Translations under genes and position numbers: made by a program
Source: an uncultured Thiodictyon sp.
Lineage (GTDB): Bacteria; Pseudomonadota; Gammaproteobacteria; Chromatiales; Chromatiaceae
DNA: 50,102 nucleotides
Assembly: GCF_903946935.1 (NCBI RefSeq)
Contig: NZ_CAJAXH010000203.1
Location: 1 to 50,102, forward strand
Direction of reading: 5' to 3'
In this document: piece after piece, positions 44,917 through 50,102 of the stretch
How the letters are laid out: each line of letters begins with the position of its first letter
How positions within the stretch are numbered: the stretch's first letter is position 1
Notes under the pieces: model-generated
What the model saw: the letters and a program-made list of their open reading frames with translations, nothing else
Databases searched by the model: none
Told to the model about the DNA's origin: nothing

Positions 44917-47426
44917 ATCCAACACCGTCGAAGCCTATCTCCGCGACCTACTCGCCGGCCCAGTCCAGCCAGTCCCAACCAATGCGATCAAAGAGCCGGA
45001 AACCGCTTACGGCCTCAACCCCAAAGATGTGTTCTCGGTGGCCACCGAGGGCAAGGAATATCATTATGGTTCGATCGGGCTGCCGGTGAAGGGTTGGGGG
45101 CCTTGGCATGCGCATGATACCCCCCTCCCCAACCCTCCCCCACAAGGGGGGAGGGGCCAAGAGGATCAGCACCATCCGTTGCAGACGCTCAAGCGCTCGG
45201 CGCAGAGCATGTTGCGCCCGGCGGTGCTGCTGGACATCCTGAGCAATTTCACACTCTTTGCCACCGACCGCAAGCAGCGCCGGATCAAGATCATCTGCCG
45301 CTATCAACAATACGAGGCGGCCAATAAGATTGTTGATCGGGTACTCGCCGGCTTCCCCCGCAAGGGGTTGATCTGGCACTTCCAGGGCTCGGGTAAGTCG
45401 CTGCTGATGGTGTTCGCGGCGCAGAAACTGCGAATGCACCCGGGACTCAAGAACCCTACCGTCCTGATCGTGGTGGACCGCGTGGATCTCGACAGCCAGA
45501 TTACCGGTGACTTCACCCGCGCCGATATCCCGAATCTGGAGCAGGCCGATTCGCGCGAGCGGCTGCAACAACTGCTGGCGCAGGATGTGCGCAAGATCAT
45601 CATTACGACCATCTTCAAGTTCGGCGAGGCAAGCGGCCCATTGAACGAGCGTGGCAATATCATCGCGCTGGTGGACGAGGCGCACCGCACCCAGGAGGGC
45701 GACCTGGGCCGCAAGATGCGCGAGGCCCTGCCCAATGCCTTTCTGTTCGGCCTCACCGGCACGCCGATCAACCGCTCCGACCGCAATACCTTCTACGCCT
45801 TCGGGGCGGACGAGGATGAGAAGGGCTATTTGAGCCGCTACGGCTTCGAGGAGTCGATCCGTGACGGCTCGACCCTCAAGCTGCATTTCGAGCCGCGCCT
45901 GGTGGACCTGCATATCGATAAGGCGGCCATCGATGCGGCATTCAAGGCGCTGACCGGCGGCTTGTCCGACCTGGATCGCGACAACCTGGCCCAAGACGGC
46001 GGCGAAGATGGCCGTATTGGTGAATACGCCCGAGCGTATCCGCCGCGTCTGCGAGGACCTGGTCGCGCACTTCCAGGGCAAGGTCGAACCCAATGGATTC
46101 AAGGGCCAGATCGTGACCTTCGATCGCGAGTCCTGCCTGCTGTATAAGGCCGAGTTGGACCGGCTGTTGCCCCCGGAGGCGTCCGAGATCGTGATGTCGG
46201 TGCAGGCCACCGAGAAGAAGGAGCACCCGGAATATGCCCTTTATGACCGCGGCCGGGACGCGGAGGAACGCCTGCTGGACCGCCTCCGCGACCCGGCCGA
46301 CCCGCTCAAGCTGATCATCGTCACGGCCAAACTGCTCACCGGTTTCGATGCGCCGATCCTGCAGGTCATGTATCGCGATAAGCCGCTGCGCGACCACACG
46401 CTGTTGCAGGCCATCTGCCGGGTGAACCGTACCTATTCGGAGCAGAAAACCCATGGACTGATCGTCGATTATCTGGGGATCTTCGATGACGTGGCGGCGG
46501 CGCTGGAGTTCGGCGACCAAGGCATCAAACAGGTGGTCAGCAACATCCAGGAGCTTAAAGTTGAGCTGCCGGCGGCGATGCAGCGGTGTCTGGCCTTCCT
46601 CCCCTGCATCGATCGCTCCCAGCAGGGTTACGAGGGCCTGATTGCGGCACAGCAGTGCCTGCCCAACAATGAGGCTCGTGATCGGTTTGCGGCACAATTT
46701 AGCGTGCTGAACAGGCTTTGGGAGGCGCTGTCACCGGATAGCGTGCTCGGCCCCTTCGAGAGCGACTACAAGTGGTTATCGCAGGTCTATCAGTCGGTGC
46801 AGCCCGCCGGCGGTCACGGCCGCTTGATCTGGCATTCGCTGGGCGCCAAGACGATCGAGCTGATCCATCAAAATGTGCATGTCGATGCGATCCGCGGTGA
46901 CCTCGACACCCTGGTGCTGGATGCGGACTTGCTGGAGGCGGTGCTCGCCAATCCCGACCGCAAGACCGCCAAAGAGATCGAGATCAAGCTGCATCGGCGG
47001 ATGCGCAAGCATCAAGGGAATCCAAAGTTCAAACAGCTTTCTGAGCGCCTGGATGCATTGAAAGACCGCTTCGAGTCCGGGGCGCTGAACAGCGTGGAGT
47101 TCCTGAAGCAACTGCTGCAATTGGCCAGGGAGCTGTTACAGGCCGAGCAGGAGGTACCGGCCGCGCAGGACGAGGATCGCGGCAAGGCGGCGCTGACCGA
47201 GCTATTCAACGAGGTGAAGACGGCGCACACGCCGATCATGGTCGAGCGGGTAGTCACCGATATCGATGAGATCGTGCGCCTGGTGCGCTTCCCCGGCTGG
47301 CAAGACACTCAGGCGGGCGAACGCGAGGTGAAGAAGGCGCTGCGTAAGGCGCTGTTCAAATACAAGCTGCACGCCGACGAGGAGCTGTTCGAGAAGGCGT
47401 ATAACTATATCCGGCAATATTACTGA
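44906..47426 (+). pseudogene. hsdR: Type I restriction subunit (HsdR), nuclease region lost and frameshifted
   Basis: HsdR is the ATP-driven motor and nuclease of type I systems. ATG 44906 (GGAGGT before it) opens with FTESNTVEAYLRDLL, but the next about 90 residues are unrelated and include an inserted G+C repeat (45120-45157). The usual N-terminal nuclease domain with its ExK motif is absent. The motor then runs well: HFQGSGKSLLMVFAAQKL (Walker A), LVDEAHRTQEGDLGRKM (motif II), FLFGLTGTPINRSDRNTF. Near 45985-46000 a one-base shift moves the rest into another frame (MAVLVNTPERIRRVCEDL; LLTGFDAPILQVMYRDKPLR; LLQAICRVNRTY), which stays open to 47426. The protein is non-functional. Confidence 0.9.
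45120..45157. repeat. CCCTCCCC..GGGGAGGGG hairpin inside hsdR
   Basis: CCCCCTCCCCAACCCTCCCC is followed by CACAAGGGGGGAGGGG, a self-complementary repeat of a type scattered through many bacterial genomes. Here it lies inside the hsdR frame and is translated as Pro/Gly-rich sequence, next to the place where the nuclease domain is missing. A related hairpin is at 49770-49798. Confidence 0.75.
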
Positions 47427-47456
47427 GCGGGCCATCGCCGCAGCCATCGGCCTTGA

Positions 47457-47505
47457 CGCGGCCGGGGGGCCGCTCCTACGGGCGCCGGGACGGCCCCAGG
47501 CCGCG
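47457..47505. repeat. Degenerate REP-type palindrome
   Basis: GCGGCCGGGGGGCCGCTCCT then ACGGGCGCCGGGACGGCCCC and AGGCCGCGA resembles the perfect palindrome at 27198-27247, but the second arm has several mismatches. It lies between the hsdR and lptF genes, which converge, and could act as a weak terminator for both. Confidence 0.65.
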
Positions 47506-47506
47506 A

Positions 47507-48619
47507 TCACCCCGTCGGGGCTCGCTGCCGGAAGCGCTCACGCAGGCCCCGATACCATGGCGTCTCGGGCAGCATCACCAGATACACCAGGGCCACGACC
47601 AGGAGTTGATACCAGAAGCTGGTCAACCACAGCGGAGTAGTGCCGTTCTCCAGCCAGGTCTCCGCCAACTGCTGTAGGTTGAAGAAGGTGAAATAGGCCA
47701 GAAAGGCGAGCACGAGACGGCCGGTAGTCTTCTGCCGCGGTGAGATAGCGACTAGCGGAACGGCAATCAGCAAGAGGGTGAAGATCGCCAGCGGCGCGGC
47801 AATGCGGTGCTGGAGTTCGCCTTGGGCCGCCGGGTCCGGGGAGGCCCACAGGGTCCGGGACGGGGTGGTGGAATTCTTTTTCACCTGGGTCGGCTCCGGC
47901 CCCTGGCCGTCGATCCGCAACTGATATTCACGGAATTGGCCGATCGTGTAATCGCCCTCACCCGCATTGCCGTCGAAACGGTGCCCATCGGTGAGCGTGA
48001 TCAAATGGTCGCCGGTCTTCTGGTCAAGCCGATGGTGGCCGCTATCACTTACCACTAAAATGGGTTTTTTCCCCTGTCGCGACAGAATAAACACCCGTTC
48101 GAGCTCCCGGCTCTTGGCGATGGAGCCGACATAGATGATCGACTGGCCGTCCTCCTCTACATAGAAGCGCCCGGCCTGCAACCCGGCGACCTGAGTGGCC
48201 TGATCCTTCTGCGCGAGTCGGATCTCGGCAATCCCAGCCGACGCCCAGGGCTGCAGAATCAGGGCGAACCAGCCGGTGACCAGGGCCACCGGGAGCGCCA
48301 GCAGCAAGAGCGCCCGATAGAGGCGCCGCGGCCCGATGCCGCAGGCATTGAGCGCCACCAACTCGCTGTCGCGGGCCAGCCGGGTCAACGCCCCGAGGGC
48401 GGCCAGAAAGAATGATGGCGGCAGCAGGGTCGAGGTATCGCGCACCAGCTGCAACCCCAGAAACCGCAGCACTAGGTTGGCGTTCAACGCCCCCAGGCTC
48501 ACCTCTTCCAGGGTCCGCAGAAACAGCATGCTGGTGACGATCAACATCAGCGTGATCAAGATCGCCAATAGCGCCTTGGCGACCTCGCTGAACAGATAGC
48601 GGTCGACGAGCGGGAGCAT
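47507..48619 (-). CDS. lptF: LPS export ABC transporter permease LptF
   Basis: 370 residues. LptF and LptG form the inner-membrane part of the machine that lifts lipopolysaccharide to the outer membrane. It has TM helices at the N-terminus (LVDRYLFSEVAKALLAILIT then LMLIVTSMLFLRTL), SFFLAALGALTRLARDSELV and ALNACGIGPRRLYRALLLLA (the coupling-helix region), a periplasmic beta-jellyroll (about 130-255) and C-terminal TM helices (HRIAAPLAIFTLLLIAVPLV). ATG 48619 is the family start; upstream codons add only Arg-rich sequence. The usual lptG partner does not follow; the locus ends at a repeat and the dead hsdR gene. Confidence 0.92.
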   Translation of the reverse strand: MLPLVDRYLFSEVAKALLAILITLMLIVTSMLFLRTLEEVSLGALNANLVLRFLGLQLVRDTSTLLPPSFFLAALGALTRLARDSELVALNACGIGPRRLYRALLLLALPVALVTGWFALILQPWASAGIAEIRLAQKDQATQVAGLQAGRFYVEEDGQSIIYVGSIAKSRELERVFILSRQGKKPILVVSDSGHHRLDQKTGDHLITLTDGHRFDGNAGEGDYTIGQFREYQLRIDGQGPEPTQVKKNSTTPSRTLWASPDPAAQGELQHRIAAPLAIFTLLLIAVPLVAISPRQKTTGRLVLAFLAYFTFFNLQQLAETWLENGTTPLWLTSFWYQLLVVALVYLVMLPETPWYRGLRERFRQRAPTG

Positions 48620-48657
48620 AAGGGCGCGGCGCCGGGCGGCCGGGCGGCCAGTAACCC

Positions 48658-49140
48658 TCAATAGGGCCCGCCAGTCCTGAGCATATAATTGCGCAGTTGG
48701 GTGCTCTCTTGGTTGGCCCGCGTCAGGTTCGTATGGGTGATGCGAAAGAGTGCGCGCATGACCCGATAGAGCAGCATGGGATGAAGCTTGCCGAGCGACT
48801 CAAAGTCGGCAGGCTCAAGGGTGAAAGCGGTACACTCACCGACCGCGCGCAACCCGGCCTTGCGCGGCGAACCGTCGACGAAGGCCCGGGTACCGGCGAA
48901 TTCACCGGCGCGCATCTGATAGATCACCTCCTCGTGACCGCCGACGATCTGGGAAACATTGACTGCGCCCGCGGCGACCAGGAACAGCGTGCGGCTGTCG
49001 TCCCCCTCGGAGACCAACAACTCACCGTCGCTCAGTGCAGTGACGCCCATCTGCCCGGCGAGTGCCTGCGCCTCGGTGTCATCGAGCTCCGCGGCGAGGT
49101 GGGAGGCGCGCAGCGCTTCCAGCTTATCTACTTGATTCAT
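48658..49140 (-). CDS. Cyclic-nucleotide-binding-domain protein without output domain (copy 1)
   Basis: 160 residues: one CAP_ED beta-barrel (about 15-130) and a C-terminal helix pair, with no HTH, kinase or channel. Core segments are LSDGELLVSEGDDSRTLFLV, VIYQMRAGEFAGTRAFVDGS and FTLEPADFESLGKLHPMLLY. The phosphate-binding cassette is poorly matched (GEFAGTRAFVDGS in place of GE-A-L..-PRAA), so it may not bind cAMP or c-di-GMP. It is a tandem paralogue of the next gene upstream, of equal length. Both lie upstream of lptF, suggesting a shared transcript. Confidence 0.85.
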   Translation of the reverse strand: MNQVDKLEALRASHLAAELDDTEAQALAGQMGVTALSDGELLVSEGDDSRTLFLVAAGAVNVSQIVGGHEEVIYQMRAGEFAGTRAFVDGSPRKAGLRAVGECTAFTLEPADFESLGKLHPMLLYRVMRALFRITHTNLTRANQESTQLRNYMLRTGGPY

Positions 49141-49171
49141 CGGTATGTACTCAGCTATTCCAAGCGGGCAC

Positions 49172-49654
49172 TCAATAGCGCCCGCCAGTCTTCAACAAAT
49201 AATTACGCAACTCGGCACCCTCGAAATACACCCGTGTCATGTTGATGTGGGTGATACGGAAGAGCGCACGCATCACCCGGTACATGAGCCGCGGATGGCG
49301 CTCGCCCAGCGCCTCGAAGGCCTCGGGCTCCAAGGTCAGGACGCTGCTCTCGCCTACCGCACGCAGCCCCATCATGTAGGGCGAACCGTCGACGAAGGCA
49401 CGGGCACCGACGCACTCGCCCACTTTCATCTGATAGATGATCTCCTCGGTGCCGCCCGCCCCCCGGCAAACATCCAGCGCGCCCGCGGCGAGAACGAACA
49501 GTGTCCGGCACGCCCCCCCTTCGGCGACCAGCATCTCACCGTCAGGCACCGTCCTCACCCCCATCGGGTCGGCGAGTGCCGCCATGTCGGCCTCCTCGAG
49601 ATCGGCGGCCAGGAGCGATTTTTGGAGCGTTTCCAACTTGTTCACTTCATTCAT
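49172..49654 (-). CDS. Cyclic-nucleotide-binding-domain protein without output domain (copy 2)
   Basis: 160 residues, the same plan as its neighbour, with roughly 60 percent of positions identical by eye: VPDGEMLVAEGGACRTLFVL, IIYQMKVGECVGARAFVDGS, LTLEPEAFEALGERHPRLMY and the shared RVMRALFRITH near the end. Extra cysteines (ACRT, DVCR, GECVG) are not in copy 1. A recent tandem duplication that has begun to diverge. It starts the group that runs into lptF. Small CAP_ED proteins like these can act as regulatory partners; none is identifiable here. Confidence 0.85.
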   Translation of the reverse strand: MNEVNKLETLQKSLLAADLEEADMAALADPMGVRTVPDGEMLVAEGGACRTLFVLAAGALDVCRGAGGTEEIIYQMKVGECVGARAFVDGSPYMMGLRAVGESSVLTLEPEAFEALGERHPRLMYRVMRALFRITHINMTRVYFEGAELRNYLLKTGGRY

Positions 49655-50055
49655 CGAGCAGTCGCCTGTGGTTGCAGCGGGAAGGAGACGGCGGACGGAC
49701 GATCCGGCTAACGGCCATGGCGCCCGCGCACCCCGAAAGATGAAAGTGGCGGACGCCTTAGCCGTTCCCCCACCCCGCCCTCCCCCAATGGGGAGGGCAT
49801 ATTGGAGCGCGCTCCCGGCGCGACTTTCACGGTAACCACGGGTCCCCGTGGCCGCCGCAGTTTAGCGCACCGCCGCCGTCGACGGCAGTGCCGGTGAAAG
49901 TTCCCTATTGCTGACACATTTTGCAAGAATTTGAGTCGCTCGGCCAGGGGCGCGTCGCGCACTGTTAACCCAAAGTAGTAATGTCCCCTCCGTGCAATGT
50001 AGAGATGTCCCCTTTGGGCAACCGAGGGGGCGTGATGCCGGAGGAGACCATCGAG
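49655..50055. other. Gene-free stretch with a hairpin and the left end of an insertion sequence
   Basis: 401 bases. A CCCTCCCCCAATGGGGAGGG hairpin lies near 49780-49798. From about 49915 on the sequence changes: two ATGTCCCC motifs (49981 and 50005) stand just before the transposase start, typical of the terminal region of an IS. The promoter of the cNMP-domain genes should lie at 49660-49720. Confidence 0.55.
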
Positions 50056-50102
50056 ATGACGAAGAAGGCGCTGCACCGTCTGCGGGCGGTCGAGGCGGTG
50101 GC
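50056..50102 (+). CDS. Transposase, N-terminal fragment (ISNCY/ISDol1-like)
   Basis: Only the first 15 codons are present (MTKKALHRLRAVEAV), with GGAGGAG 9 bases before ATG 50056; an in-frame ATG at 50035 is an alternative. The start of a basic helix with a LxRLxxVExV pattern is that of the N-terminal HTH of ISNCY-type transposases, and the ATGTCCCC-rich leader supports an IS. The rest lies beyond the window, so the assignment is tentative. Confidence 0.45.
   Translation, partial: MTKKALHRLRAVEAV

Noticed and set aside
44948-46210. A 420-codon minus-strand frame opposite hsdR
   Set aside because: The plus strand encodes clear helicase motifs; the minus frame is open only because of codon bias.

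Overview
The window is GC-rich, densely coded DNA from a gammaproteobacterium. The most likely source is a purple sulfur bacterium (Chromatiaceae; Thiodictyon, Lamprocystis or Thiocapsa-like). This is inferred from a bacteriophytochrome, a run of CHASE/PAS kinases and GGDEF proteins, a his-tat gene cluster, c-type cytochromes, and an abundance of short palindromic repeats and decaying mobile DNA. No rRNA, tRNA or CRISPR array was found.

Layout. 1-1.1 kb: the 3' end of an IS630-type element that has cut off a zinc-ribbon/formylglycine-generating-enzyme-like membrane protein, which also carries an in-frame TGA. 1.3-3.3 kb: a Fic protein and a DUF2147 protein, with repeats between them. 3.5-22.5 kb: a signalling island. 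It holds a 1513-residue CHASE/PAS hybrid kinase, divergent from a three-gene unit (B12-binding protein, helical protein, PAS-GGDEF); a CHASE-PAS-GGDEF protein with a collapsed hybrid kinase upstream; a bacteriophytochrome with its response regulator and a REC-HATPase-REC-Hpt protein; another hybrid kinase; and another GGDEF protein. 23-27 kb: a YcgN-type protein, a ChaN-PDZ protein and an M1-type metallopeptidase. 27.2-31.1 kb: a YceI protein, a diheme c-type lipoprotein, a Cyc2-like porin-cytochrome fusion and a periplasmic Cache protein. 31.4-33 kb: a frameshifted, truncated Kef-type antiporter and a LysR regulator. 33-38.2 kb: hisB-hisA-hisI-Uma2-hisE-tatA-tatB-tatC, without hisH or hisF. 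39-43.3 kb: a polyamine ABC transporter operon. 43.4-47.4 kb: a decayed type I restriction-modification locus. 47.5-49.7 kb: lptF and two tandem cyclic-nucleotide-binding-domain proteins. 49.9 kb to the end: the start of another insertion sequence.

How it works together. The signalling island couples periplasmic sensing (CHASE), red/far-red light (bacteriophytochrome) and probably cobalamin to phosphorelays and c-di-GMP synthesis. Two of its proteins have lost whole internal kinase segments while staying in frame. The 28-30 kb pair forms a plausible outer-membrane-to-periplasm electron conduit, similar in principle to the Cyc2 iron oxidases.

The strongest structural signal is a family of about 115-160 bp inverted-repeat elements. 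Their arms are runs of GCCAAG units spaced 8-9 nt. There are six full copies and one half copy, always at gene edges, including inside the his and pot gene runs. A sister element built from 10-nt CGCAAA units occurs once complete and once as a half copy.
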